From contig NZ_CP029425.2 in the NCBI RefSeq assembly GCF_002278135.3, positions 3,758,001 to 3,822,000 of the forward strand: 64,000 bases of DNA. The letters are read 5' to 3'. Each line of letters starts with the position of its first letter. Within the stretch, counting starts at the first letter, position 1. The position numbers and the translations under genes were made by a program. A model generated the notes under the pieces. It did no database searches. It was given only the letters and a program-made list of their open reading frames with translations, and was not told the origin of the DNA. Shown piece after piece: positions 16,080 to 24,642 of the stretch. The DNA comes from Bradyrhizobium ottawaense (GTDB lineage Bacteria > Pseudomonadota > Alphaproteobacteria > Rhizobiales > Xanthobacteraceae).

Positions 16080-16631
16080 CTAGCGATGTCCCGACCGCTT
16101 GAGATCGGCGACCTTGAACCTGTTGCCGGCCTGCAGGCTGCTGCAAAACCAGTGGGCTCTGTTTCGAAACTCGCCCAGGAACACCTTCGTCTCGACGCAA
16201 TTCTCGTAGGATGTGTGGGTGATGGTGTCTCGGCACGTCGGCGAGAAAGGTCCATAGTTCACATTGCCGCCCGACTCGCTGCATCCAATCCAGGGCTCCT
16301 TGCCGTGCCGGAAGCTTGATGCACAGCCACCGTTGCAGCTGCTGGCGACTTTCTCCAGGCTGGCTATCCTCCCCATCACAGAACCCGGTGCATAGGAAGG
16401 CGTGCGCGCGGTTGCCGTTCGAGTGGTTGACGCAGTCCGGCGCGGCGCCGTTGCGTTCGCTCCCCGCTCCGACACGTGCGGCCTCGCCACCTGTTTCGGC
16501 GCGTCGACCGTGACGGGGGGAAGCGTGGCGGCGGGGCCTGTCGGGATTTGCGACGCTGCCGGGGCGCACAGCAAGGCGGTTGACAAGACAGCGATCGTTG
16601 AAGGCACGACAAGGCTCGATGACAATCTCAT
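16080..16631 (-). CDS. Secreted hypothetical protein with six cysteines
   Basis: A 183-residue protein with a signal peptide (residues 1 to about 28, ending APAASQ), then a Thr/Pro/Arg-rich disordered segment (TLPPVTVDAPKQVARP onward to about 85). A compact C-terminal domain holds six cysteines (SCNGGC, IGC, PTC, ENC, WFC) and GFWF-like aromatics, suggesting disulfide stabilisation in the periplasm or outside. No known domain. ATG 16631 has GGAAGG seven bases ahead; ATG 16637 is too close to it. It is convergent with the MFS gene. Confidence 0.65.
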   Translation of the reverse strand: MRLSSSLVVPSTIAVLSTALLCAPAASQIPTGPAATLPPVTVDAPKQVARPHVSERGANATAPRRTASTTRTATARTPSYAPGSVMGRIASLEKVASSCNGGCASSFRHGKEPWIGCSESGGNVNYGPFSPTCRDTITHTSYENCVETKVFLGEFRNRAHWFCSSLQAGNRFKVADLKRSGHR

Positions 16632-16787
16632 GACCATGTCCTTCCCAAATCCGGGCGGAAATTCCGTGCCGGGAAGTGCACGGTAAAAGACATTACGGGT
16701 CGAGCAACCGAAGGTTGAAGAGGCGTTTGCCTAATGATTGGCCATGGTGGTCAGGAGAAAGTGGAGCACGTCAATTCATTGTGCGCT

Positions 16788-16889
16788 GCAGAGCCGGCGC
16801 CCATGCGGCCGCAGCGTCGCGTATCGCGTTCTGGGTCCCGGCTCTGCGCAGCAGCGCAAAGGCGCGCTGCAGCGCGTCCGGGACACGAG
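16788..16889. repeat. GC-rich intergenic repeat ending in GACACGAG
   Basis: GCAGAGCCGG (16788-16797) and CCGGCTCTGC (16838-16847) are perfect 10-bp inverted repeats; a GCGCAGCAGCGC...GCGCGCTGCAGCGC stem follows and the element ends GTCCGGGACACGAG. It resembles the 5041-5116 element. The surrounding 16639-16905 interval has no convincing gene. Confidence 0.6.
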
Positions 16890-16905
16890 AGGGCCAAAAT
16901 GAAAC

Positions 16906-16923
16906 GGGGCCCGAAAGGGCCCC
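16906..16923 (-). terminator. Rho-independent terminator of rpmG
   Basis: GGGGCCC-GAAA-GGGCCCC is a perfect 7-bp stem with a tetraloop. On the minus strand it is followed by GTTTCATTTTGG, a T-rich tail. It lies 41 bases after the rpmG stop. Confidence 0.75.
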
Positions 16924-16964
16924 GCAAAACGCTTCAATGCTTGTCCGCGATCTGACTTGATCTT

Positions 16965-17132
16965 TTACTTGATCTTGGCTTCGCGGAATTCGACGTGCTT
17001 GCGCGCGACCGGGTCGTACTTCTTCTTGACCAGCTTGTCGGTCATGGTGCGCGAATTCTTCTTGGCGGTGTAGTAGAAGCCGGTGTCGGCCGAGGACACG
17101 AGCTTGACCTTGATGGTGACCGCTTTGGCCAT
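16965..17132 (-). CDS. rpmG: 50S ribosomal protein L33
   Basis: A 55-residue protein on the minus strand: [40 protein letters not shown] and [15 protein letters not shown]. This is the Cys-free alphaproteobacterial form of bL33, a small zinc-independent subunit of the large ribosomal subunit. It has its own terminator downstream. In related genomes rpmG lies near the NUDIX/DUF983/rnr block, which also appears here a few kilobases away, with an LLM monooxygenase and an M20 peptidase in between. Confidence 0.95.
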   Translation of the reverse strand: MAKAVTIKVKLVSSADTGFYYTAKKNSRTMTDKLVKKKYDPVARKHVEFREAKIK

Positions 17133-17256
17133 GTTCTGAACCTCAGAAAATTGGGGAATCTGGAGCCGGCCAAACGGCCCGCGTTGGCCGGCAACCTAGC
17201 CAGAAACCGCCTGATGTCAAGGTTTTAGGGGGCAGAAACCACCCAAAACGGCCCGA

Positions 17257-18582
17257 TTATCCCTCGAAGAACCGATTTTTCGGCCGTGGCAGGCCCAGAT
17301 TCTCCCTCAAAGTGGGGCCTTCATACTCTTTGCGGAAAATCCCGCGCCGCTGCAGCTCCGGGACCACCTTGTCGACGAAATCGTCGAGGCCGGCGGGAAG
17401 GAACGGGAACATGATGTTGAAGCCGTCGGAGCCGCGCCCGACCAGCCATTCCTCCATCTGATCGGCGATGGTTTTGGCGGTGCCGACGAAGGACAGCCCG
17501 CCGTAGCCGCCGACGCGCTGGGCGAGCTGGCGCACGGTGAGCTTGTCGCGCTTGGCGAGGTCGACCATGCGCTGCCGGCCGCTCTTGCTGGCGTTGGTCT
17601 CGGGGATGTCAGGCAATTGGCCGTCCGGATCGAAGCCCGAGGCATCGGTGCCGAGGATGACCGAGAGCGAGGCGATGGCGCTATCGTAATGCACGCGGCT
17701 GTCGAGCAGCGCGCGTTTCTCCTTGGCCTCATCGACGCTGTCGCCGACCACGACGAAGGCGCCGGGCAGGATCTTCAGGTGCTCGGGATCGCGGCCGATG
17801 GTCTCCATGCGGCCCTTGATGTCGGCATAGAGCTTTTGTCCGTCGGCGAGGCTGCCGCCGCCGGTGAACACGGCTTCCGCCGTTTCGGCGGCGAGCTGCT
17901 TGCCGTCCTCGGAGGCGCCGGCCTGCACGATCACCGGCCAGCCCTGCACGGGACGCGCGATGTTGAGGGGGCCACGTACCTTCAGATATTTGCCGTTGTG
18001 ATCGAGCGTATGCATTTTCGAAGGATCGAAGAATAGCCCGCTCTCGACATCGCGCACGAAGGCATCGTCGGCGAAGGAGTCCCACAGGCCCGTGACGACA
18101 TCGTAGAACTCGCGGGCGCGCTTGTAGCGCTCGGCATGCTCCATGTGATCGTCGAGGCCGAAATTCAGGGCCGCGTCCGGGTTCGATGTCGTAACGATAT
18201 TCCAGCCGGCGCGGCCGCCGCTGAGATGGTCGAGCGAGGCGAAGCGCCGCGCGACGTGATAGGGCTCGTCGAAGGTGGTCGAGCCTGTCGCGATCAGGCC
18301 GATCCGGTCGGTGACCGCCGAGAGCGCCGACAGCAGCGTGAACGGCTCGAACGAGGTGACGGTGTGGCTGCGCTTGAGCGCATTGACCGGCATGTTCAGC
18401 ACGGCGAGGTGATCGGCCATGAAGAAGGCGTCGAACTTGCCGGCCTCGAGCTTCTGGATCAGCTGCTTGATGTGCGAGAAGTTGAAATTGGCGTCAGGCC
18501 AGGCCCCGGGATAGCGCCAGGCCCCGGTGTGGATGCTGATCGGGCGCATGAACGCGCCAAGCTTGAGTTGCCGTTGTGCCAT
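17257..18582 (-). CDS. LLM-class flavin-dependent monooxygenase (NtaA/SnaA/DszA family)
   Basis: A 441-residue luciferase-like TIM barrel. Family marks: RQLKLGAFMRPISIHTGAWR, FDAFFMADHLAVLN, PFTLLSALSAVTDRIGL, RFASLDHLSGGRAGWNIVTT, NFGLDDHMEHAERYKRAREF and GWPVIVQAGASEDGKQLAA. NtaA-type enzymes use FMNH2 supplied by a separate reductase to oxidise sulfur- or nitrogen-containing compounds. No reductase gene is adjacent. ATG 18582 gives the usual N-terminus; 18621 and 18645 are in-frame alternatives that add non-conserved sequence. Confidence 0.88.
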   Translation of the reverse strand: MAQRQLKLGAFMRPISIHTGAWRYPGAWPDANFNFSHIKQLIQKLEAGKFDAFFMADHLAVLNMPVNALKRSHTVTSFEPFTLLSALSAVTDRIGLIATGSTTFDEPYHVARRFASLDHLSGGRAGWNIVTTSNPDAALNFGLDDHMEHAERYKRAREFYDVVTGLWDSFADDAFVRDVESGLFFDPSKMHTLDHNGKYLKVRGPLNIARPVQGWPVIVQAGASEDGKQLAAETAEAVFTGGGSLADGQKLYADIKGRMETIGRDPEHLKILPGAFVVVGDSVDEAKEKRALLDSRVHYDSAIASLSVILGTDASGFDPDGQLPDIPETNASKSGRQRMVDLAKRDKLTVRQLAQRVGGYGGLSFVGTAKTIADQMEEWLVGRGSDGFNIMFPFLPAGLDDFVDKVVPELQRRGIFRKEYEGPTLRENLGLPRPKNRFFEG

Positions 18583-18698
18583 CGCCCGGTGTCCGTTCTT
18601 GGTGACGCTGAGGAAAGACATAGGGACGCCGGGGAGCTGCGCCATTGGGGGAGGCGGGAAGATTTTTTCGTTTTTCGATGTCCGCTCAGCACAATCGC

Positions 18699-18762
18699 GT
18701 CATTCCGGGGCGCGCCCCTTCGCGCGAGCCACGATGCGCAATTGCGCATCTGAGAATCCATC
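18699..18762. repeat. One-sided copy of the CATTCCGGGGCGCG repeat
   Basis: GTCATTCCGGGGCGCG matches the left arm of the 1293 and 3108 elements and is followed by ATGCGCAATTGCGCAT and GAGAATCCATCA, but the right terminal arm is missing. It appears to be a truncated element between the LLM and M20 genes. Confidence 0.65.
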
Positions 18763-18784
18763 AAGCCGCGCACACCGAGGAGGG

Positions 18785-20122
18785 CTACTGCCCCCGGGCC
18801 CTTTGATCGAAGGCGCTCAGCACGGCGAGCGTCATCGCGGTGACGCCGGTCTGGATGGTCGGTTTCGGCACCGGGGCGAATTGCGGCGAGTGATTGCCGG
18901 GAAGCGGCGGGCCACTGCCGTTGCGCGCGGCGGCGACGCGGTCGGGCTCATAAACGCCGATGTTGAAGAACATCGACGGCACGCCGGCGTTGACATATTC
19001 CGAATAGTCTTCGCTGGTCGTGTTCGCAGGGCTGACGTTGAGCTTGTCGCCGAAGGCCGCTTTCAGCACCCGCTCGGCCTGGCCGACCACCGCGGCATCG
19101 TTCACTACCGCCTTGGTGCCTTCGTCGAGGTGGATTTCGGGCGCAGGCGCATCCGCCATCGCCGCCACCGCTTTCGCCGTTCGCTCGATCCCGGCCAGCA
19201 TCCTCGCGCGCACCTGCGGCTTGAAGCTGCGGATCGTGCCGATCACCCTGGCCTCGTCGGGGATGACGTTGCCGGCGGTGCCGGCGTGGATCGCGCCGAT
19301 GGTGACAAGGCCGAATTCGGTCGGGTCCTTCTCGCGGCTGATCACGCTCTGGACATCGACGACAAAGCGCGATGCCATCATCACGGGATCGATGGTCGCC
19401 TGCGGTATCGCGCCATGACCGCCGCGGCCGACGAATCTGATGAAGAGACCGTCGACATTCGACGATCCGACCCCGACCCTGTAGGTCACGGAGCCGTAGG
19501 CCCCACTGCCGTCGTGCAGGGCAAATCCCGCATCGGGCTTCGGAAAGCGGGTGAACAGGCCATCGGCGATCATCGCCCTTGCGCCCGCGACCTCTTCCTC
19601 GGCGGGCTGCGCGATGAACATCAGCGTACCGTGCCACTGGTCCTTGATGCCGACCAGGGTCTTCGCCGTGCCGACCCAGCTCGCCATGTGGATGTCATGG
19701 CCGCAGCTATGGGCGACGAATGTCTCGCGGCCCTGCCAGATCTGCTTGTCGCGGCTGGCATAGGGCAGGCCGGTCTTCTCCTCCATGGGTAGCGCATCAA
19801 GCTCGGTGCGAACCATGATGGTGGGACCGTCACCGTTCCTGTAGATGGCAACAAGGCCCGTCTTGCCGACGTGCTCGGTGACTTCAAAACCAATCGCACG
19901 CATCTCGCCGGCGAGTTTCGCCGCAGTCTTCTCCTCCTGGAAGGCAATCTCGGGATGGGCGTGGATGTCCTTATAGAGCGCGTCGAGCTTCGGATATTCG
20001 CTCTCGAAGGCGGTCTCGATGGTTTGCTTCAACCTGGCGACGTCGAGCTCCGCATGGGCGGACGGCGAGAGCAGGCTGTACAACGCCACGGAAGCGAGCA
20101 GAGGCCTTACGAAGCGCATCAT
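18785..20122 (-). CDS. M20-family amidohydrolase/metallopeptidase, exported
   Basis: A 445-residue protein with a signal peptide (residues 1-24, ending SAHAE) and the M20D fold: DIHAHPEIAFQE, TELDALPMEE, the metal-binding HSCGHDIHMA, the Glu pair in QPAEEEVAGARAMI and the dimerisation domain VGRGGHGAIPQATIDPVM. Related enzymes hydrolyse N-acyl or amino-acid conjugates (hippurate-hydrolase-like). Export to the periplasm is unusual for this group, whose members are mostly cytosolic. The 5' end is 31 bases from the NUDIX remnant. Confidence 0.87.
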   Translation of the reverse strand: MMRFVRPLLASVALYSLLSPSAHAELDVARLKQTIETAFESEYPKLDALYKDIHAHPEIAFQEEKTAAKLAGEMRAIGFEVTEHVGKTGLVAIYRNGDGPTIMVRTELDALPMEEKTGLPYASRDKQIWQGRETFVAHSCGHDIHMASWVGTAKTLVGIKDQWHGTLMFIAQPAEEEVAGARAMIADGLFTRFPKPDAGFALHDGSGAYGSVTYRVGVGSSNVDGLFIRFVGRGGHGAIPQATIDPVMMASRFVVDVQSVISREKDPTEFGLVTIGAIHAGTAGNVIPDEARVIGTIRSFKPQVRARMLAGIERTAKAVAAMADAPAPEIHLDEGTKAVVNDAAVVGQAERVLKAAFGDKLNVSPANTTSEDYSEYVNAGVPSMFFNIGVYEPDRVAAARNGSGPPLPGNHSPQFAPVPKPTIQTGVTAMTLAVLSAFDQRARGQ

Positions 20123-20152
20123 CCGATCCTCCGGTTGTTTCTAAGCGCTCTT

Positions 20153-20312
20153 TTATTCACCTAGCACATCTCGTCGCATCTTTCCGCCATAGAAATGGAA
20201 GAACGGCACCGGCGCATCGCGGCGGAGCGGGCTGTCGCGTTGAGCAGGTTGCGCGTCATCGGATGCAGATTGGCGAGCGGTTTTGAGCCGAGCCCGACCC
20301 AGAGCGGCTTGT
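20153..20312 (-). pseudogene. Truncated, frameshifted copy of the NUDIX gene 3' end
   Basis: Two minus-strand frames together reproduce the C-terminus of the intact NUDIX gene at 21037-21789: one gives VGLGSKPLANLHPMTRNLLN (intact copy: VELGSKPLADLHPMTRNVLN), the other PLRRDAPVPFFHFYGGKMRR followed by DVLGE (intact: PLRHDAPVPFFHFYGGKMQK, DILG). The DNA is closely similar in both blocks but the reading frame shifts between them and everything upstream is missing. It is a relic of a local duplication, now 0.7 kb from its source. Confidence 0.8.
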
Positions 20313-20392
20313 CCAGCCCCGCATCGAGGCGTCTCTTCGAACCAATCCGCTGCTCGCGCCGACCAAGCCATGACCCCGCGAGGAGACCCTTC

Positions 20393-20935
20393 ATGGCCGG
20401 CGCAATGACCTTGGACGGCGGCATCGTCCGCATCGACCGGCCCATGCCATGGGTCGGCCGGCTGCTGTCGCTGCCGCTGCTGGCGGCAAGCGGCTATCTG
20501 CTGTGGAATGTCGCGCTCGGCCTGCGCCAGGATTTCTTCGGCTTCGGAAGGCTCGCCGACGATCTCGTGCCGGTGCTGGTGTTCACGGGGTTCGGGCTGC
20601 TCGTCGGCATCCCCGGCATCATCCTGCTGACGTTCCGCTACTTCGTCGTGCTCAACGAGACGCTGCGCCAGATCGTGATCACCAGGCAGTTCGGCCCGCT
20701 GAACATTCGCTCGTCGCGCAATCTCGCCGACTATCACTTCATCAGCGTCATCGACGACTACGATACGGATCTGAGGACGTACGACGTCAATCTCTGCGGC
20801 AACAAGGGCATCGAGCCGATCACACTTCAGAGCTTCACGCGTCGTGAGGAGGCGGACCAGCTCGCAAGCGAGATCGGCCGCGTCCTCAAGCTGCCGACGC
20901 GCGATTATGTCGGCACCGAGCCGGACGAGGACTGA
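20393..20935 (+). CDS. Hypothetical membrane protein with two transmembrane helices
   Basis: A 180-residue protein. Residues about 22-45 (RLLSLPLLAASGYLLWNVAL) and 60-88 (VPVLVFTGFGLLVGIPGIILL) are membrane helices. The C-terminal half (residues 90-180) is cytoplasmic, with alternating strands (RYFVVLNETLRQIVITRQFG...FHFISVIDDYDT...VNLCGNKGIEPITLQSF), a layout like bacterial PH-type or YcxB-like domains, though this is only a resemblance. GAGGAG at 20380-20385 sets ATG 20393. It lies between the NUDIX gene and its duplicated fragment. Confidence 0.7.
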   Translation: MAGAMTLDGGIVRIDRPMPWVGRLLSLPLLAASGYLLWNVALGLRQDFFGFGRLADDLVPVLVFTGFGLLVGIPGIILLTFRYFVVLNETLRQIVITRQFGPLNIRSSRNLADYHFISVIDDYDTDLRTYDVNLCGNKGIEPITLQSFTRREEADQLASEIGRVLKLPTRDYVGTEPDED

Positions 20936-20989
20936 CTAAAGCGCGATGCGATGAGGATGAATCGTCATCGCACTTAGGTTGTTGTTTTA

Positions 20990-21036
20990 AGCATGATCTT
21001 TTCGGAAAACCGCTGCGCACTTTTCCGGATCATGCT
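20990..21036. repeat. GCATGATC...GATCATGC inverted repeat
   Basis: AGCATGATC (20990-20998) and GATCATGCT (21028-21036) with inner arms TTTTCGGAAAA / CTTTTCCG around CGCTGCGC form a strong hairpin. It ends at the NUDIX stop codon and separates convergent genes, so it may act as a bidirectional terminator. Confidence 0.75.
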
Positions 21037-21789
21037 TTAGCCCAAAATATCCTTCTGCATCTTGCCGCCGTAGAAATGGAAGAACGGCACCGGCGCATCG
21101 TGGCGCAGCGGGCCGGTGGCAAGGCGGGTGTGGAGCTCGTTGAGCACGTTGCGCGTCATCGGATGCAAATCGGCCAGCGGCTTGGAGCCGAGCTCGACCC
21201 AGACCAGCTCGACCAGTTCGGCATCGGCATGGATCACGCCGTCGACGCGGTGGGCGATCGCGGAGGCGTCCGCGGTGAAGAAGCGCGTGTCGAACCGCTT
21301 GACGCGGCCGGGCGGGGTGATCGCGCGCGCGATCAGGAACAGGCTGGAGGGATCGGGCAGCAGGCCCGCATCGGCAAACGGCTTCCAGGGGCCGTCGAGT
21401 TTTGACACTTTGCCCTCGGCCGTCCGCCCGAGGCAGAGGCCGGTTTCTTCGCAGGCCTCGCGGATCGCGGCAATGGCGAGCGACTTCGCGCGCGAGGCCG
21501 GCGTCTTTGGGCTGCCCTTGGCGAGATTGGCCTCCAGTTCGGCGGTGATGGGCGCAGCACAGGGCACGCGATAGTCGGCCTTGTCGACGCGTCCGCCGGG
21601 GAAGACGAACTTGCCGGGCATGAACACCACCTTGTCGTGGCGCTTGCCGACCAGCACTTTCGGAATGGCGCCGCTGCGGTCGACCAGGATCAGCGTTGCC
21701 GCATCCCTCGGACGGAAATAGGGATGATGATCGGCTTCCTTCTCCTCGTGGACCTTGGCCTTCTCCGCGACTTGCGCAATATCCGTCAT
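21037..21789 (-). CDS. NUDIX hydrolase
   Basis: A 250-residue NUDIX protein. HHPYFRPRDAATLILVDRSG opens the domain, KFVFPGGRVDKAD gives the first part of the NUDIX box and, after an insertion, REACEETGLCLGR completes it with the metal-binding glutamates. The C-terminus (PVPFFHFYGGKMQKDILG) is the segment duplicated at 20153-20312. Substrate unknown; long NUDIX proteins next to rnr and DUF983 are common in alphaproteobacteria. ATG 21789 has GTGAGGAC ahead. It follows DUF983 by 29 bases and is likely in the same transcript. Confidence 0.88.
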   Translation of the reverse strand: MTDIAQVAEKAKVHEEKEADHHPYFRPRDAATLILVDRSGAIPKVLVGKRHDKVVFMPGKFVFPGGRVDKADYRVPCAAPITAELEANLAKGSPKTPASRAKSLAIAAIREACEETGLCLGRTAEGKVSKLDGPWKPFADAGLLPDPSSLFLIARAITPPGRVKRFDTRFFTADASAIAHRVDGVIHADAELVELVWVELGSKPLADLHPMTRNVLNELHTRLATGPLRHDAPVPFFHFYGGKMQKDILG

Positions 21790-21818
21790 GTCCTCACCCA
21801 ACGCTTTTTACTTCTTGC

Positions 21819-22259
21819 TTACACCGGCGGAATACCATCCGGAGGGTTCTCGTCAAACCCGTGCATGCGCAGAGCCCATTGCAGGCCGACCACAGCTCCC
21901 TTCACCGGCTGCAGCAGCGCGAGCGAGGCGACGAAGGTGAAGGGCAGATAGGCCGCGAAGCTGAGCCAGACCGGCGTCGTGTAATTGGTCTCGATCCAGA
22001 GGATCGTGGGCACCACGATGTGACCGACGATGACGATCACGAGATAGGCGGGCAGATCGTCGGCGCGGTGCGGCGTGAAATCGAGGCCGCATTTGGCGCA
22101 ATCGTCTGCGGTCTTCAGGAAGGCGCGGAACAGTTTGCCCTCGCCACAGCGCGGGCAGCGGCCGCGAAAGCCGCGCTTCATCGCCGCCCAGAGATCGCGC
22201 TTCTCGACGAGACCCGCCTCGCGCGTCCAGGTTTTTGGGGCCGTGCTCATCGTCACCAT
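21819..22259 (-). CDS. DUF983 family membrane protein
   Basis: A 146-residue protein. A zinc-ribbon-like N-terminal part, MKRGFRGRCPRCGEGKLFRAFLKTADDCAKCGLDF (four Cys in two CxxC pairs), precedes two membrane helices (YLVIVIVGHIVVPTILWI; VWLSFAAYLPFTFVASLALL). This is the DUF983 layout; function unknown. The ATG at 22259 overlaps the end of rnr (ATGGTGA), so translation is coupled; ATG 22250 is an alternative. Confidence 0.87.
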   Translation of the reverse strand: MVTMSTAPKTWTREAGLVEKRDLWAAMKRGFRGRCPRCGEGKLFRAFLKTADDCAKCGLDFTPHRADDLPAYLVIVIVGHIVVPTILWIETNYTTPVWLSFAAYLPFTFVASLALLQPVKGAVVGLQWALRMHGFDENPPDGIPPV

Positions 22260-24622
22260 GCTTTGCCCTTTTTACCGCCGCCTTTGCCCTTGTTCTTTCC
22301 TTTATTCTTTCCCTGGCCCTTCTTCCCCTTGCCGGATTTTGGCTTCGCCCGCTTGCGTTTTCTATCCGGGCTGCGTCCGGGCTGCGCCTTGAACGAGGGG
22401 CGGCGCTGCGGACCGGATGGTCTGCGTTCGCGCGGCGCGGTCTCACTGGAGGACGACAGCAGCTCGAAGCGCAGCGCGCCCGCGATCGGCGCTGCCTCGA
22501 TCAGGCGGACGTCGACCACGTCCCCCAGCTGATACATGGTGCGGCTGCGCGTGCCGACGAGGGCGTGTCGGCTCTCGTCATAGTTGAAATATTCCGTGCC
22601 GAGGGATCGGATCGGGATCAGGCCGTCGGCGCCGGTCTCGGCGAGCTTGACGAACAGGCCGGCGCGGGTGACGCCGGAGACCCGGCCCTGGAAACTCGCG
22701 CCGATGCGATCAGCCAGGTGATGGGCAATCAGCCGGTCGACGGTCTCGCGCTCCGCCTTCATCGCGCGGCGCTCGGTCACCGAGATGTGGGCTGCGACCT
22801 CGCCGAGGCTTTCCGGCGTCTCGCTGTCGGGCAGGGCGCCTTCGCCGAGACCGAGCGCTCGGACCAGCGCGCGGTGCACGACGAGGTCGGCATAGCGGCG
22901 GATCGGCGAAGTGAAATGCGCGTAGCGGCGCAAATTCAGGCCGAAGTGCCCGTAATTCTCCGAAGAGTATTCGGCCTGCGCCTGGGCGCGCAGCACGACC
23001 TCGCTCACCAGCGGGTAATAATCATGGCCTTCGAGCTGGGCCAGCACGCGGTTGAATGTGGTGGGACGCAGAGCGCCTGATTTGGCGAAGGGAACGTCGA
23101 GCGTCTCCAGAAATTCCGCGAGTGCGTGGACCTTTTCCAGGGTCGGCTCGTCATGCACGCGGTAGATCAGCGGGAGCGACTTCTTCTCCAGCATCTCGGC
23201 GGCTGCGACGTTGGCGAGGATCATGAACTCCTCGATCAGCTTGTGCGCGTCGAGGCGCTCGGGCACGACGACCCGGTCGACCGTGCCGTCGCTCTTCAGG
23301 AGGATCTTGCGCTCGGGCAGATCGAGATTGAGCGGATCGCGCTCGTCGCGGGCGCGCTTGGCGCAGGCATAGGCGGCATAGAGCGGCCTCAATATCGGAT
23401 CGAGCAGGGGGCCGGTGGTGTCATCAGGCCGGCCGTCGATCGCGGCCTGCGCCTGCGCGTAGCTCAGCTTGGCCGCCGAGCGCATCAGGATGCGGTGGAA
23501 GCTGTGCGAGCGCTTGCGGCCGTCGGGGCCGAGCACCATGCGCACCGCGAGCGCGCCACGCGGCTCGCCCGGCACCAGCGAGCAGAGATCGTTCGAGATG
23601 CGCTCGGGCAGCATCGGCACGACGCGGTCGGGGAAATAGACGGAATTGCCGCGGTCGAGCGCGTCGCGGTCGAGCGCGCTGCCCGGCCGGACGTAGAAGC
23701 TGACATCGGCAATGGCGACGTTGACGATGAAGCCGCCCTTGTTGTTGGGATCTTCATCGGGCTGCGCGTGCACCGCGTCGTCGTGATCCTTGGCGTCGGG
23801 CGGATCGATGGTGAGAAGCGGCACGTCGCGCCAATCCTCGCGGCCCTTCAAATTGGCCGGCTCCGCCGCTTCCGCATCGCGCATCGCGGCGGGCGAGAAT
23901 TGCAGCGGGATGTCGTGGGCGTAGATCGCGATCAGGCTGATCGCCTTCTCCGACTTGACCGAGCCGAGCTTCTCTTTCACCCGGCCGGACGCCAGCCCAA
24001 AGCTGCGCGTGCGGACGATGTCGACGCTGACGAGATCGCCGTCCTGCGCGCCGTGTGTGTCGGCCGCGGCGATGTTCAGCTCGCGGTCCGCGGACTTCTT
24101 GTCGACGGGCACGAGCCGTCCGCCGCCTTCGGGCAGGCTGCGAAACACGCCGAGGATGCGGCTCTTGGCCTTGTCGAAGACCTTGATGATGTGGCCGCGA
24201 TAGGCGGGGCCTTCGGTCTCGGACGTCGGCTCGACGCGTAGCAGCACGCGATCGCGGACGCCGGCGACGGTGCCTGGCTTTGGCCGGCGCGGCATCTGGA
24301 TGCGAATTTTGGGGGGCTCGCCACTCTCGACCTCGTCCCATTCGGTGGGGGAGGCGATCAATTCGCCGTCCTGGTCGCGGCCGGTAATATCGGCGACCAG
24401 CGTCGGCGGCAGCGCGTCCGGCTCGGACACCTTGTGGCGCTTCTTCTTGATGGTTCCGTCGTCGGCGAGCTCGCGCAATATGCGCTTGAGCTCGACGCGA
24501 TCGGCGTTCTTCAGGCCGAACTCGCGCGCAATTTCGCGGGTGCCGACGTTTCCTTGATTTGCCTTGATGAAGGCGACGATGGCTTGCCTGTCGGGAAAGC
24601 CACGGTCATTCTTGCGTTTCAC
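22253..24622 (-). CDS. rnr: Ribonuclease R
   Basis: A 789-residue 3'-5' exoribonuclease. The N-terminal winged-helix region (residues 1-70, IVAFIKANQGNVGTREIARE), cold-shock segments, the RNB catalytic domain (DWRDVPLLTIDPPDAKDHDDAVHA with the metal-binding Asp cluster; FYVRPGSALDRDALDRGNSV; NLRRYAHFTSPIRRYADLVVH) and an S1 domain (GRVSGVTRAGLFVKLAETGADGLIP) appear in order. The Lys-rich C-terminal tail (about 740-789) is typical of RNase R and helps unwind structured RNA. It sits 20 bases after topA and overlaps the start of DUF983. Confidence 0.95.
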   Translation of the reverse strand: MKRKNDRGFPDRQAIVAFIKANQGNVGTREIAREFGLKNADRVELKRILRELADDGTIKKKRHKVSEPDALPPTLVADITGRDQDGELIASPTEWDEVESGEPPKIRIQMPRRPKPGTVAGVRDRVLLRVEPTSETEGPAYRGHIIKVFDKAKSRILGVFRSLPEGGGRLVPVDKKSADRELNIAAADTHGAQDGDLVSVDIVRTRSFGLASGRVKEKLGSVKSEKAISLIAIYAHDIPLQFSPAAMRDAEAAEPANLKGREDWRDVPLLTIDPPDAKDHDDAVHAQPDEDPNNKGGFIVNVAIADVSFYVRPGSALDRDALDRGNSVYFPDRVVPMLPERISNDLCSLVPGEPRGALAVRMVLGPDGRKRSHSFHRILMRSAAKLSYAQAQAAIDGRPDDTTGPLLDPILRPLYAAYACAKRARDERDPLNLDLPERKILLKSDGTVDRVVVPERLDAHKLIEEFMILANVAAAEMLEKKSLPLIYRVHDEPTLEKVHALAEFLETLDVPFAKSGALRPTTFNRVLAQLEGHDYYPLVSEVVLRAQAQAEYSSENYGHFGLNLRRYAHFTSPIRRYADLVVHRALVRALGLGEGALPDSETPESLGEVAAHISVTERRAMKAERETVDRLIAHHLADRIGASFQGRVSGVTRAGLFVKLAETGADGLIPIRSLGTEYFNYDESRHALVGTRSRTMYQLGDVVDVRLIEAAPIAGALRFELLSSSSETAPRERRPSGPQRRPSFKAQPGRSPDRKRKRAKPKSGKGKKGQGKNKGKNKGKGGGKKGKAW

Positions 24623-24642
24623 TTAACCTCTAATTCTTGATC

